Assembly: GCA_963771025.1 (NCBI GenBank)
Contig: CAVYRL010000005.1
Span: 186,001-250,000, forward strand
DNA from: Miltoncostaea sp963771025
GTDB taxonomy: Bacteria; Actinomycetota; Thermoleophilia; Miltoncostaeales; Miltoncostaeaceae
Direction: 5' to 3'
DNA length: 64,000 nt
In this document: positions 45,006 through 53,528 of the stretch, piece by piece
How the letters are laid out: every line of letters begins with the position of its first letter
Position numbering within the stretch: the first letter of the stretch is position 1
Notes under the pieces: generated by a model
Database searches by the model: none
What the model saw: only the letters and a program-made list of their open reading frames with translations
Told to the model about the DNA's origin: nothing
Made by a program: the position numbers and the translations under genes

Positions 45006-45011
45006 TACCAT
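45006..45011 (+). promoter_or_regulatory. Leaderless-type -10 box (TACCAT) for ubiX operon
   Basis: Lies 8 nt before GTG 45020 (11 nt before ATG 45023); no Shine-Dalgarno sequence. It starts the long menaquinone operon that runs to about 48690. Confidence 0.5.
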
Positions 45012-45019
45012 CGGGTGAC

Positions 45020-45661
45020 GTGATGCGTGTATTCCTGGGGATCACCGGCGCGAGCGGCGCCATCTACGGCGGCCGTGCGCTCAACGCCCTGACCGCCGCG
45101 GGATGCGACGTCGGCCTGTGCATCAGCGACTCCGGCGCCCATGTGATCAGTCACGAGATCCTCGAGGCGGGCACCGCTCCGCCCGACGATCCCGGCCTGG
45201 TGGTCGCGACGTTCATCGAGCGCTTCGCGACGACGCCCGGCAGCGTCACCCTGCTCGGCCTGAACGACCTGACGTCCCCGTTCGCCTCCGGCTCGTCGCT
45301 GGCCCCCGCCGCGCTCATCGCGCCCTGCTCCGGAGCCTCGCTCGGGGCGATCGCCCACGGGACCGCGCGCAATCTGATCCACCGCTGCGCGGACGTGATG
45401 CTCAAGGAGCGCCGCCGGCTGGTGCTGATGCCGCGCGAGACGCCCCTCAGCCTGATCCAGATCGAGAACATGGCCACCGTGACCCGCGCGGGGGCCATCG
45501 TGATGCCCGCCATGCCGGGCTTCTACGGCCTGCCGCGCAGCGTGGACGATCTGGTCGACTTCATGGTGGCCAAGGCGCTGGACCAGCTCGGCGTGCCCAA
45601 CGAGCTCATCGCCCGCTGGGGCGAGGTGTCCTCGGCGCATCGCGGCGAGCGCGCGACGTGA
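45020..45661 (+). CDS. ubiX: UbiX-family flavin prenyltransferase (MqnM-like)
   Basis: Makes prenylated FMN, the cofactor of the UbiD-type decarboxylase encoded at 41093. A 213-aa flavoprotein fold with LGITGASGAIYG near the N terminus, APCSGASLGAIAHGTARNLIHR in the middle and MPRETPLSLIQIENM, all characteristic. Start is GTG 45020 or ATG 45023. The gene overlaps menG (GTGA at 45658). Confidence 0.95.
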   Translation: MMRVFLGITGASGAIYGGRALNALTAAGCDVGLCISDSGAHVISHEILEAGTAPPDDPGLVVATFIERFATTPGSVTLLGLNDLTSPFASGSSLAPAALIAPCSGASLGAIAHGTARNLIHRCADVMLKERRRLVLMPRETPLSLIQIENMATVTRAGAIVMPAMPGFYGLPRSVDDLVDFMVAKALDQLGVPNELIARWGEVSSAHRGERAT

Positions 45662-46362
45662 GCGCCTCCGGCCGGCTCCCCGCGCCCGAGGTTCGGGACA
45701 TGTTCGACCGCATCGCCCCGCGCTACGACCGGCTCAACCGCGCGATGACCGCGGGCCTGGACGGCCGGTGGCGTCAGGCCGCCGCGGCGGCCGCCGACCT
45801 CGCCGCGGGCGACCGGGCGCTCGATTGCTGCACCGGGACCGGGGATCTGGCCTTCGCACTCGCCGAGCGGGTGACGCCCTCGGGCAGCGTCGTCGGCGTG
45901 GACTTCTCGGAACAGATGCTTTCGCTGGCCCGGGACAAGGCCGGCGCCCGCGACGTCCCCGTCGATTTCCAGGTGGGCGACGCGATGGCCCTGCCATTCG
46001 ACGACGACGCCTTCGACGCCGCCACGGTGGCGTTCGGCATCCGCAACGTGTCGGACCTCGACCGCGGCATCGCCGAGATGGCGCGCGTCGTACGCCCCGG
46101 TGGCCAGGTCGTGATCCTCGAGATCACCACCCCGGCCCGCCTGCGCCCCTTCTACGACGTCTGGTTCGGCACCTTCGTGCCGCAGCTGGGACGCCTGCTG
46201 GGTCGCGACAGCGCGGCCTATGCGTATCTGCCCGCGTCGGTGCGACGATTCCCCGAGCCGCTCGAGCTGGCGGCGCGCATGGCCGCGGCCGGCCTGACCG
46301 ACGTGCGCTGGCGCGGACTGGCCGGCGGCATCGTCGCCCTGCACCATGGGCGCCCCGGATGA
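45658..46362 (+). CDS. menG: Demethylmenaquinone methyltransferase (UbiE/MenG)
   Basis: SAM-dependent C-methylation that finishes menaquinone. A 234-aa protein with the family opening VRDMFDRIAPRYDRLNRAMT, SAM motif LDCCTGTGDLAFAL, VGVDFSEQML, DAMALPFDDDAFD and the FGIRNV signature of UbiE. Downstream polyprenyl synthase gene starts on its stop (ATGA). Confidence 0.96.
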   Translation: MSASGRLPAPEVRDMFDRIAPRYDRLNRAMTAGLDGRWRQAAAAAADLAAGDRALDCCTGTGDLAFALAERVTPSGSVVGVDFSEQMLSLARDKAGARDVPVDFQVGDAMALPFDDDAFDAATVAFGIRNVSDLDRGIAEMARVVRPGGQVVILEITTPARLRPFYDVWFGTFVPQLGRLLGRDSAAYAYLPASVRRFPEPLELAARMAAAGLTDVRWRGLAGGIVALHHGRPG

Positions 46363-47345
46363 GCTCGGTCTCGCCCCTTCCCACGCGCGTGCGGCCCATG
46401 TCCCCGTATCTGGCGATGTGCGAGGAGCGGCTGCGCGAGGCGATCGCGGGCCACGCCCGTGAGGTCGCCGACCCGGCGGCCGACACCCTTGCCGCCGGGG
46501 GCAAGCGCATCCGCCCCCTGCTGCTGTTCTGCGCGGCGCCACAGGCGGCGCTCACCGACCCGGCGACGCTCGGCGACCTGCTGTCGGCGGCCGCGGCCGT
46601 CGAGCTGGTCCACATGGCGACGCTGGTGCACGATGACCTGCTCGACGGCGCCACCATGCGGCGTGGCCGGCCCACCGTGTCCGAGTCGTTCGGCGCCGAG
46701 CGGGCCGTGAGCACCGGCGACTTCCTCTTCGCGCGCGCGTTCGGCGAGCTCACCCGCGCCGGATCAGCCGCCGCGGTGGGCGCCCTGGCGGCGGCGGCGG
46801 TCGACCTGTCGCAGGGCGAGATCGACCAGCAGCGCGCCGCCTTCGACCTGGACCTCACCGAGCACAACTACCTCTCGCGCTGCCGCCGCAAGACGGCCGC
46901 CCTGTTCGCCGTCTCGTGCCGGCTGGGCGCGCAGCTCGGCGGGCTCGGCGAGGAGGCCCGCACCCGCCTCGCCGCCTTCGGCGAGAACGTGGGCATGGCG
47001 TTCCAGATCTTCGACGACATCCTCGACCTCGCCGGGAGCCCGGCGGCGACCGGCAAGCGCCGGGGCACCGACCTGGTGGACGGCACGGTGACCCTGCCAC
47101 TGATCCTGGCGATGCAGATCGAGCCGGAGGTGCGCGACGAGATCGCGGCGGTCTCCGGCGGTGGGGCGGCCCTCGAGGGACTGTGCGCGCGGCTCGCGGC
47201 CCACGAGGGCCTCCAGATCGCACGGGGACGCGCGCTCGGTTTCGTCGCGGCGGCACGCGCCGCCATCGAGGAGGCCCCCGTGGAGGGCGCCGACGTGGGG
47301 GCACTGCTCGAGATCGCCGACGGCGTCGTGGATCGGTACTCGTGA
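46359..47345 (+). CDS. Polyprenyl diphosphate synthase (menaquinone side chain)
   Basis: Chain-elongating prenyltransferase of 328 aa making the menaquinone tail from IPP. Both Asp-rich motifs are visible: LVHDDLLDGA (first; about residue 88) and FQIFDDILDLAG (second; about 213). GGKRIRPLL is at the start and STGDFLFARAF in the middle. Product length cannot be read by eye. ATGA overlap with menG. Confidence 0.95.
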   Translation: MSSVSPLPTRVRPMSPYLAMCEERLREAIAGHAREVADPAADTLAAGGKRIRPLLLFCAAPQAALTDPATLGDLLSAAAAVELVHMATLVHDDLLDGATMRRGRPTVSESFGAERAVSTGDFLFARAFGELTRAGSAAAVGALAAAAVDLSQGEIDQQRAAFDLDLTEHNYLSRCRRKTAALFAVSCRLGAQLGGLGEEARTRLAAFGENVGMAFQIFDDILDLAGSPAATGKRRGTDLVDGTVTLPLILAMQIEPEVRDEIAAVSGGGAALEGLCARLAAHEGLQIARGRALGFVAAARAAIEEAPVEGADVGALLEIADGVVDRYS

Positions 47346-47893
47346 CGGGGCCCGCCACCCGCGAGCGCATCGAGCAACTGCTGCGCGCCGGCGACCCCAT
47401 CGCGGCGGCGCGCGGCGCCGCGCTCGAGTCGGGACGCCGCGTGGCGATCGTGGGCGAGCGGGCCGAGGACCGGCTGGTCGACGGAGACGTGGAGGGCGCG
47501 ATCGCCGCCCATCGCGCCGCGCACGCCGCGGGCCGTCCCAGCGAGGCCGCGATCGCCTATGGCGACGGCACGACCGCCGAGTCGGTCGCCGCGCGCATCG
47601 ACGCGCTGGCGGCGCTCGCCCGTGAGACCGGGATGCTGCGGGCGGTGTGTCCCGTGCCCGCCGAGGGCGGCGCCACGCGTCCGGGCTCCTGGGGCGTCGA
47701 GGATCTCACGGTGATCGCGGTCAGCCGGCTCGCGATGCCCGCCGACGTCGGCGTCCGCCCCCATTGGCGCCGGCTCGGCCAGGCGATGTGCCAGGTCTCG
47801 GTCGCCTTCGGGGCCTCGGAGTGGCTCATCCCCGAGGGTGATCCGGCCGACGCCGCGCACCTGGCCGAGGGCGTCGGCGTGGAGTTCGGATGA
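47342..47893 (+). CDS. 183-aa protein resembling the C-terminal half of MqnE/MqnC, without radical SAM motif
   Basis: No standard family assignment. The middle-to-end segment has WGVEDLTVIAVSRLAMPA and WRRLGQAMCQVSVAFGASEW, which parallels the SRLxLDNxPHxxxxWxxxGxxxxQxALxFGxDD pattern at the C terminus of aminofutalosine synthase (MqnE) and of MqnC. The N-terminal CxxxCxxC cluster of those radical SAM enzymes is absent. It overlaps both neighbours (GTGA with the prenyl synthase, ATGA with mqnA), so a menaquinone-linked function is likely. It could be a decayed paralogue or a structural partner. Confidence 0.7.
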   Translation: MTGPATRERIEQLLRAGDPIAAARGAALESGRRVAIVGERAEDRLVDGDVEGAIAAHRAAHAAGRPSEAAIAYGDGTTAESVAARIDALAALARETGMLRAVCPVPAEGGATRPGSWGVEDLTVIAVSRLAMPADVGVRPHWRRLGQAMCQVSVAFGASEWLIPEGDPADAAHLAEGVGVEFG

Positions 47894-48690
47894 GGCTCCT
47901 GCGAGTGGGCCGCATCGCGGCGCTCAACATGTACCCGATCTACCACGGCCTCGAGCGCGCCGAGGACCCCACGCTGGAGTTCACCGACGGGGTGCCGACG
48001 ACGCTCAACGCGGCGCTGCTCGAGGGGCGCCTCGACGTATCGGCGATGTCCAGCATCGCCTTCGCCCGCAACGCCGACCGCCTGCATCTGGTGCCGGTGG
48101 CCTCGATCACCGCCGATGGTGCCGTCGACTCGATCCAGGTGTTCTCGCGGGTGCCCTTCGAGGAGATCCGCACCGTCGCCGTCACGCCGCACAGCGCGAC
48201 CTCGGTGGCGCTGCTGCGGATCCTGATGGGCGCGGAGCTCCCCACCTTCGCGGTGCTCGACCGGCCACCAATCGAGGCGCTCGAGGAGGTCGACGGCGTC
48301 CTGCTGATCGGCGACGAGGCGCTGGCCGGGCTCCGCACCCCGTTCGCCCCCCACCGAACGGACCTCGGCGCCGTGTGGCGCGAGCGCACCGGCCGGCCGA
48401 TGGTGTTCGCCGTATGGGCCGCCTCGCAGGCCGTGGCGCGCGACCGGCCGGGGGCCGTGAACGACCTCGCCGAGCTCCTGACCCAGGCCCGCTCCGCGTA
48501 CCTCGCCGACCCGGAGCCGGTGGTCGCCGCAGCCGCGGCGCGATTCCCCTTCCCCGCGGATTTCATCCGCCCGTACCTGGGGCGCCTGCGCTACGAGTTC
48601 GGTCCCGCCGAGCGGGCCGGACTGGAGGAGTTCCTGCGCCTGGCGAGCGAGAACGGCCAGCTCGCGGCCGTTCCACGGCTGGCAGCGTAG
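47890..48690 (+). CDS. mqnA: Chorismate dehydratase, futalosine pathway
   Basis: Removes water from chorismate to give 3-enolpyruvylbenzoate, the first futalosine-pathway step. A 266-aa periplasmic-binding-protein fold typical of MqnA: RVGRIAALNMYPIYHGL, VPTTLNAALLEGRLDVSAMSSIAFA and, later, RPMVFAVWAAS. Starts on the stop of the preceding small gene (ATGA). Confidence 0.94.
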   Translation: MRLLRVGRIAALNMYPIYHGLERAEDPTLEFTDGVPTTLNAALLEGRLDVSAMSSIAFARNADRLHLVPVASITADGAVDSIQVFSRVPFEEIRTVAVTPHSATSVALLRILMGAELPTFAVLDRPPIEALEEVDGVLLIGDEALAGLRTPFAPHRTDLGAVWRERTGRPMVFAVWAASQAVARDRPGAVNDLAELLTQARSAYLADPEPVVAAAAARFPFPADFIRPYLGRLRYEFGPAERAGLEEFLRLASENGQLAAVPRLAA

Positions 48691-48693
48691 GAT
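48688..48693 (+). promoter_or_regulatory. Leaderless-type -10 box (TAGGAT) for mqnC
   Basis: The box overlaps the mqnA stop codon (48688-48690) and lies 7 nt before ATG 48701, suggesting an extra internal promoter within the menaquinone cluster. Confidence 0.5.
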
Positions 48694-48700
48694 CGCGGAG

Positions 48701-49804
48701 ATGTCAACCCTCGCCCACCCGGACGTCGAAGAGATCCTCGAGGGGGTCCTCGCCGGTCGGCGCCTGAGCGACGAGGACGCGCTCGCCCTGCTGGCGTCGC
48801 GCGATCTGGTGGCCGTGGGCGAGGCCGCGCGGAAGGTCCGTGACGCGTCCGGCGACCCGGACCGCGTGACGTTCTCGATCGACCGGAACGTCAACTACAC
48901 CAACTTCTGCATCACCGACTGCGACTTCTGCGCGTTCTACCGCAGGCCGATGGACCCCGAGGGCTATGTGCTGCCGAAGTCGGTGATCTTCCGCAAGACC
49001 GAGGAGACCCTCGACCTGGGCGGCACCGCGCTGCTGCTTCAGGGGGGCCACCACCCGAACCTGCGGATCGAGTGGTACGAGGACCTCTTCACCGACCTCA
49101 AGTCGCGGTACCCGATCCACCTGCACGCCCTCTCCCCCTCGGAGATCCTCCACATCAGCAACGTGTCGCGGCTCTCCCTGGACGAGACGCTCACGCGGCT
49201 GCGCGCGGCCGGCCACGACTCGCTGCCGGGCGGGGGAGCCGAGATCCTCGTCGATCGCGTGCGCCAGGTGATCGCCCCGCGCAAGACCACCTCGGACGAG
49301 TGGCTGAGCGTGATGAGCGCGGCGCACCGGGCGGGGATGTCGACGACGGCCACGATGATGTACGGAACGGTGGACACGTGGGAGGACCGCATCGAGCACC
49401 TGCGGCGCCTGCGCGAGGTGCAGGACGAGATTCCGGGATTCCGCGCGTTCGTGTGCTGGAGCTACCAGTCCGGGGGCGGCAGCGCGCGTGGGGACGACCA
49501 CGCGCACACCACGGCGGCCGACTATCTGATGATGCTGGCCGTGAGCCGGCTCTACCTCGACAACTTCCCGCACTTCCAGTCGTCGTGGGTGACGCAGGGC
49601 CTGCGGATCGGTCAGCTCGCACTGGAGTTCGGCTGCGACGACATGGGCTCGATCATGATCGAGGAGAACGTGGTGCGCGCCGCCGGCACCGCCTTCCGGC
49701 TCGACACCGAGCGCATGGTGCGCGCCATCGAGGCGACCGGGCGCCAGGCGGTGCAGCGCGACACGCTCTACCGGGCGGTCCGCACCTTCGAGAAGGCCGC
49801 GTGA
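48701..49804 (+). CDS. mqnC: Cyclic dehypoxanthinyl futalosine synthase, radical SAM
   Basis: Radical SAM enzyme that cyclises dehypoxanthinyl futalosine. 367 aa with the 4Fe-4S cluster motif CITDCDFC (CxxxCxxC, about 69-76), NVNYTNF before it, LLLQGGHHPNL (SAM-binding side), LPGGGAEIL, and the C-terminal SRLYLDNFPHFQSSWV and LEFGCDDMGSIMIEENVV. Full-length and normal. The rhodanese gene starts on its stop. Confidence 0.95.
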   Translation: MSTLAHPDVEEILEGVLAGRRLSDEDALALLASRDLVAVGEAARKVRDASGDPDRVTFSIDRNVNYTNFCITDCDFCAFYRRPMDPEGYVLPKSVIFRKTEETLDLGGTALLLQGGHHPNLRIEWYEDLFTDLKSRYPIHLHALSPSEILHISNVSRLSLDETLTRLRAAGHDSLPGGGAEILVDRVRQVIAPRKTTSDEWLSVMSAAHRAGMSTTATMMYGTVDTWEDRIEHLRRLREVQDEIPGFRAFVCWSYQSGGGSARGDDHAHTTAADYLMMLAVSRLYLDNFPHFQSSWVTQGLRIGQLALEFGCDDMGSIMIEENVVRAAGTAFRLDTERMVRAIEATGRQAVQRDTLYRAVRTFEKAA

Positions 49805-50124
49805 CCGAGTACTCCGTCACGGAGGCTCATGCGCTGTGGTCGTCGGGTGAGCTGGCGATCATCGACGTGCGCGAGAAGGCCGAGCACGAGGCCACCCGCG
49901 TCGAGGGCGTCCCGCTGATCCCGATGAGCGCGTTCCTCGCGCGCATCGACGAGATCCCCGCCCAGACACCCCTCGCCGTGCTGTGCCGCAGCGGCGCGCG
50001 CAGCGGCCAGGTGGCCGACTACCTCAACGCCAACGGCGAGCACGGCGAGGTCGCGAACATCGAGGGCGGCATCATCGCCTGGGCGGCCGAGGGCCTGCCG
50101 TACGAGGGTGAACCGCCCCGCTAG
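49801..50124 (+). CDS. Rhodanese-like domain protein
   Basis: A 107-aa single-domain sulfurtransferase-like protein. The active loop CRSGARS (about 62-68) has the catalytic Cys; IIDVREKAEHEA is typical of the start of the fold. GTG start overlaps mqnC (GTGA). It ends 3 bp before the convergent zinc-ribbon gene. It may serve sulfur transfer, but no partner is visible. Confidence 0.88.
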   Translation: MTEYSVTEAHALWSSGELAIIDVREKAEHEATRVEGVPLIPMSAFLARIDEIPAQTPLAVLCRSGARSGQVADYLNANGEHGEVANIEGGIIAWAAEGLPYEGEPPR

Positions 50125-50127
50125 GAC

Positions 50128-50577
50128 CTAGAAGTCCATCGGCTCGATGAGGTCCTGGTGGATCGCGTCGATCAGCCGGTCGATGTCCGCCTGCATGTTC
50201 GACCGGGCGAAGTTGCGGAGCGTGATCAGCAGTTCCTCGGTGCCGTCGTTGAGGGCGTCGTCGAAGAGCTCGACCTCGTCCTGCGGGAACTCACCGGTGT
50301 GGCTCCACTCGCAGTTGGGGCAGCGCCGCTCGATGGACCAGGCGTCGCCCGACCGCTCCTCCCACGTGACCGGATACACCAAGTCGCTCTCGCACGCGGG
50401 ACACACGTGCAGCTCGAGGGAGTCGTCGTACTCACGGTCCGTCTCGACGAGGTCGTCGCGCTCAGGGGTGCGCGTGTCGATGTCGACGGCCCCCTCAGTG
50501 CCCGGCTCGGAGAAGTAGATGATCTCGATGACTTTTCCCCCGGGGAGGGAGATCTTCTTGGTGCGGAAGCCCTTCAT
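50128..50577 (-). CDS. Uncharacterised 149-aa zinc-ribbon protein
   Basis: A short N-terminal strand-rich part (ISLPGGKVIEIIYFSEPG), an acidic stretch, then a zinc ribbon with CPAC and CPNC (about 72-103) and a helical acidic end (DIDRLIDAIHQD). The four Cys should bind one zinc. I do not know the family; it could be a small protein-protein or nucleic-acid-binding factor. Start ATG 50577; TACGGA upstream (TANNNA, 7 nt) may be a weak leaderless promoter. Confidence 0.75.
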   Translation of the reverse strand: MKGFRTKKISLPGGKVIEIIYFSEPGTEGAVDIDTRTPERDDLVETDREYDDSLELHVCPACESDLVYPVTWEERSGDAWSIERRCPNCEWSHTGEFPQDEVELFDDALNDGTEELLITLRNFARSNMQADIDRLIDAIHQDLIEPMDF

Positions 50578-50705
50578 GGCTGTGTCCGTATCTCGTGGCG
50601 CAATCGACCGCGATCCGTGCAGTCGTCGCTGGGATGGCCAGTGGGGCTGATATCGGCCCACGAACACCGGACTTGAGACGCCCGACCCGGCCGGCCGGCC
50701 GTCGG

Positions 50706-51755
50706 TCAGATGCGGGTGAAAGCGGCCTCTGCCACCCTGTCAGCCTCGAACGAGGAGCGGACCAGCGGACCCGCCTCCACGTGCGCCAGCCCCCGCTCCC
50801 GCCCGAGCTCCGCGACGGCCGGGTACTCGGCCGGCGCGTAGTACCGCACGACGGGCAGATGCTCGGACGACGGCCGCAGGTACTGGCCCACCGTGACCGG
50901 TCCGCAGCCCACCGACGCGAGGTCGCCGAACACCCGGTCGATCTCGGGGAGGGCCTCGCCGAGACCGACCATGATGCCGCTCTTCGTCGTCAGGCCGGCC
51001 GACGACGAGCGCGCCAGCAGCTCCAGGGTGCGTTCGTAGCGTGCGCCCGGGCGCACGCGCGAGTAGAGGCGCGGAACGGTCTCGGTGTTGTGGTTCAGCA
51101 CGTCGGGCGCCGCCTCGATGATCGTGTCGAGCGCGTCCCAGTTGCCGCGCAGATCGGGGATCAGCACCTCGACCTTGCACTCGGGCAGGCGGTCACGGAT
51201 CGCCGCTATCACGTTGGCGAAGTGGGCGGCCCCCCCGTCGGGGACGTCATCGCGCGCCACCGCCGTGACCACCACGAATCGGAGCCCCATGGCCGCGGCC
51301 GACTCGGCGACGCGCCGCGGCTCGTCCGGGTCGGGCGGGGCCAGCGGGCGGGCGGTGACGACGTTGCAGAAGCGGCACCCCCGGGTGCAGCGGCTCCCCG
51401 CGATCATGAAGGTGGCCGTGCCGCGCGACCAGCACTTGCCGATGTTCGGGCAGGCGGCCTCCTCGCAGACGGTCACGAGATCGTTCGAGCGCATCAGCGC
51501 CTTGGTCTTCACGAAGCCCCCTGACAGGGGGTTCTTCGCCGCCACCCACCGCGGCAGACGGGTTCGGTCGAGCAGCTGGGCCACGTCTCCGGGCGCCACG
51601 CTCACGAGCTCGAGGGCGTCGATCGGGCCGTTTCCCACCAGTCGCCCGCCGACGATCACATCAGGTAGGAAGCCCTGCGCCTGCGCCGCCGCGATCTCCT
51701 CGGAGGTCGGGCAGCCGGGGCCGGCCTCGACAAGGAATCCGCGGTCGCCGCACAC
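50706..51755 (-). CDS. lipA: Lipoyl synthase, radical SAM
   Basis: Inserts two sulfurs into octanoyl groups of E2/GcvH proteins. 349 aa. Auxiliary cluster motif CEEAACPNIGKC (CX4CX5C), radical SAM cluster CTRGCRFC (CxxxCxxC) and the C-terminal RSSFEA contact are all present. Start GTG 51755: TACCGT (51763-51768) lies 7 nt before it, favouring it over GTG 51764, whose codon overlaps that box. The ~40 residues before LPRWVAAKNP are unusually long and not known to me from LipA. Divergent from dcd with about 50 bp between starts. Confidence 0.93.
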   Translation of the reverse strand: MCGDRGFLVEAGPGCPTSEEIAAAQAQGFLPDVIVGGRLVGNGPIDALELVSVAPGDVAQLLDRTRLPRWVAAKNPLSGGFVKTKALMRSNDLVTVCEEAACPNIGKCWSRGTATFMIAGSRCTRGCRFCNVVTARPLAPPDPDEPRRVAESAAAMGLRFVVVTAVARDDVPDGGAAHFANVIAAIRDRLPECKVEVLIPDLRGNWDALDTIIEAAPDVLNHNTETVPRLYSRVRPGARYERTLELLARSSSAGLTTKSGIMVGLGEALPEIDRVFGDLASVGCGPVTVGQYLRPSSEHLPVVRYYAPAEYPAVAELGRERGLAHVEAGPLVRSSFEADRVAEAAFTRI

Positions 51756-51762
51756 CCCTCCC

Positions 51763-51768
51763 ACGGTA
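51763..51768 (-). promoter_or_regulatory. Leaderless-type -10 box (TACCGT) for lipA
   Basis: On the minus strand, 7 nt before GTG 51755. Confidence 0.45.
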
Positions 51769-51789
51769 GCGGACCGGATCGCCGGCCGG

Positions 51790-51795
51790 TATGGT
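51790..51795 (+). promoter_or_regulatory. Leaderless-type -10 box (TATGGT) for dcd
   Basis: TANNNT box 9 nt before GTG 51805; faces the lipA box on the opposite strand 22 bp away. Confidence 0.5.
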
Positions 51796-51804
51796 CGCGC
51801 CCTC

Positions 51805-52371
51805 GTGGTCCTCTCCGACCGAACCATCCGTGAGGAGCTCGCCGCCGGACGACTCGTGATCGAGCCCTTCGACGAGGCGTACCTCCAACCGTCCTCGGTG
51901 GACGTGCGGGTGGCCGCCGAATTCCGGGTGTTCCACAACAACCGGCGCCCCTACATCGACGTGCGCCAGGCCAACGACGACCTCACCGAGATCGTGGTGA
52001 TCACGCCCGGCGACCCCTTCATCCTGCACCCGGGCGAGTTCGTCCTGGGCTCCACGGTGGAGCGGGTGGCGCTGCCCGACGATCTGGTCGCCCGGCTCGA
52101 GGGCAAGTCCAGCCTCGGGCGCCTCGGCCTGCTGATCCACTCGACGGCCGGGTACATCGACCCCGGGTTCGACGGCACCATCACGCTCGAGCTGTCCAAC
52201 GTCGCCCGGCTGCCGATCTCGATCTATCCGGGCATGGCGATCGGACAGATTTCCTTCCTCCAGATGACCACCCCGGTCGAGCGCCCGTACCGCGGCAAGT
52301 ACCAGGGCCAGAGCGGCCCCACGGCGAGCTCCTTCCACAAGGAGTTCGAGGACGGCTTCCGCCGCAGATGA
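51805..52371 (+). CDS. dcd: dCTP deaminase
   Basis: Converts dCTP to dUTP (or dUMP if bifunctional) for thymidylate synthesis. A 188-aa protein with the family's key segment RLEGKSSLGRLGLLIHSTAG, then PGFDGTITLELSN; also ILSDRTIREELAAGRL-like start (here VLSDRTIREEL) and QPSSVDVRV. Whether it is the deaminase only or the bifunctional deaminase/dUTPase cannot be settled by eye. The lipoprotein gene starts on its stop (ATGA). Confidence 0.95.
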   Translation: MVLSDRTIREELAAGRLVIEPFDEAYLQPSSVDVRVAAEFRVFHNNRRPYIDVRQANDDLTEIVVITPGDPFILHPGEFVLGSTVERVALPDDLVARLEGKSSLGRLGLLIHSTAGYIDPGFDGTITLELSNVARLPISIYPGMAIGQISFLQMTTPVERPYRGKYQGQSGPTASSFHKEFEDGFRRR

Positions 52372-52850
52372 CGCGCCTCCTCGCACTCCTCGGTGTCATC
52401 GCCCTCGCCGGTGTGCTCGTCCTCGGCCTCGCCGGCTGCGGCAGCGACACGTCCGCCGGCAGCACCTCCATCGCGACGACCGGCACCTCCCAGGCGGCCT
52501 CCAACGCGGCCTTCTGCTCCAGCCTCGTCGACGTCCAGTCGGCCCTCACCGACCTGAAGAACGTCAGCCCGGGGGACGTCTCGGTGAACGAGCTCACCCA
52601 GCTCGCCAGCGGGCTCACCACCGCGCTCAGCCAGCTGACCGCCGGCGCGAAGGACGCGGTCGGCGTCGACAGCGCGGCGCTGCAGAGCTCGTTCACCCAG
52701 CTCACGAACGACCTGCGCGCCATCCCCGGGAGCGGTCAGGGACTCTCGGCCGGCCTGGAGTCGGCGCAGAAGGCGCTCGCTCCCGTCCAGGCGGCGCTCG
52801 ACGACGTGAAGCCGGAGTGCTCGACCGGGGGCACCACCGTCGGCGGTTGA
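52368..52850 (+). CDS. Small lipoprotein of unknown function
   Basis: A 160-aa protein with a type II signal peptide (LALLGVIALAGVLVLG, lipobox LAGC at about 24). The mature part is Ser/Thr-rich and then helical, with two Cys (AFCSS and PECST) that could form a disulfide and a regular VNELTQLASGLTTALSQL pattern suggesting a helical bundle. No family recognised. ATGA overlap with dcd; ends 1 bp before the convergent gene's stop. Confidence 0.8.
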   Translation: MTRLLALLGVIALAGVLVLGLAGCGSDTSAGSTSIATTGTSQAASNAAFCSSLVDVQSALTDLKNVSPGDVSVNELTQLASGLTTALSQLTAGAKDAVGVDSAALQSSFTQLTNDLRAIPGSGQGLSAGLESAQKALAPVQAALDDVKPECSTGGTTVGG

Positions 52851-52851
52851 G

Positions 52852-53274
52852 TCAGCGGCGGCCCGCCGGGCGGAGCCACGAATTGGCCACCATCCCACCC
52901 AGCAGCGCGAAGGCCAGCGCCCAGCCCGCCGCGACCAGCCAGTTGGCGCCGCCGCCCGCGAAGAGGGCCGGTGAGTGCGGCCCGCCGAACGCGTCGATCA
53001 GGCGGGCGAGCGCGATGAAGCAGGCGTGGATGACGTAGGCCGCGAACCACGCCGCGAACGCGTGCAATATCCGCCGGTTGGCCGCACGGACCCCGGCCAG
53101 GAAGCCGCCGACGGCGAACGACAGCGCCGCCACGATCAGACGCGCGGGCCAGTCGCGTCCGGCGCCGGCCATCAGCCCGATCGACGCGACGAGGCCGCCC
53201 CACACGACCGCGATCATGTCCAGCCGGGGGGCCGCGGCGGACGGGCGGGATGCGAGGGGCGCCACGAGGGCCAT
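52852..53274 (-). CDS. Uncharacterised 140-aa membrane protein (four helices)
   Basis: About four hydrophobic segments (MIAVVWGGLVASIGLMAG, IVAALSFAVGGFLAG, AWFAAYVIHACFIALARLI, LVAAGWALAFALLGGMVA). ATG 53274 is chosen for the GGGGGAGGG Shine-Dalgarno sequence upstream; the earlier GTG at 53292 lacks one. No family recognised. Confidence 0.75.
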   Translation of the reverse strand: MALVAPLASRPSAAAPRLDMIAVVWGGLVASIGLMAGAGRDWPARLIVAALSFAVGGFLAGVRAANRRILHAFAAWFAAYVIHACFIALARLIDAFGGPHSPALFAGGGANWLVAAGWALAFALLGGMVANSWLRPAGRR

Positions 53275-53330
53275 GCTACCCTCCCCCGGCACCGCCGCCC
53301 GTCCCGCTCCGCTGCGTCAGGATTCCCGGT

Positions 53331-53528
53331 ATGCCTTTTGGGATCGGACCTCTCGAGCTCGTCCTCATCCTCCTCATCGTGCTCGTGATCTTCGGCGCCA
53401 AGCGCCTTCCGGAGATCGGCAGAGGGCTCGGTTCGAGCGCTCGGGAGTTCAAGGAGGGCATCTCCGGTGACACCGCCGGCAAGGACCCCGCCGCCCGGAA
53501 GCACAAGGACGACGACCCGAAGGTCTGA
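53331..53528 (+). CDS. tatA: Sec-independent (Tat) translocase subunit TatA/TatE
   Basis: A 65-aa protein with the classic TatA layout: short N terminus with PFGIGPLELVLILLIVLV (membrane helix), FGAKRLPEIGRGLGSSAREF (hinge and amphipathic helix), then a charged, unstructured Lys/Asp tail. It pairs with TatC for export of folded proteins; no tatB/tatC is seen nearby. The next gene probably starts inside it. Confidence 0.93.
   Translation: MPFGIGPLELVLILLIVLVIFGAKRLPEIGRGLGSSAREFKEGISGDTAGKDPAARKHKDDDPKV
53451..53469 (+). promoter_or_regulatory. Shine-Dalgarno sequence inside tatA deciding the start of the amidohydrolase
   Basis: AAGGAGGG at 53451-53458 lies 8 nt before GTG 53467. No other canonical start in this frame is found before the protein begins to look conserved, so the 62-bp overlap with tatA may be real. 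Confidence 0.55.
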
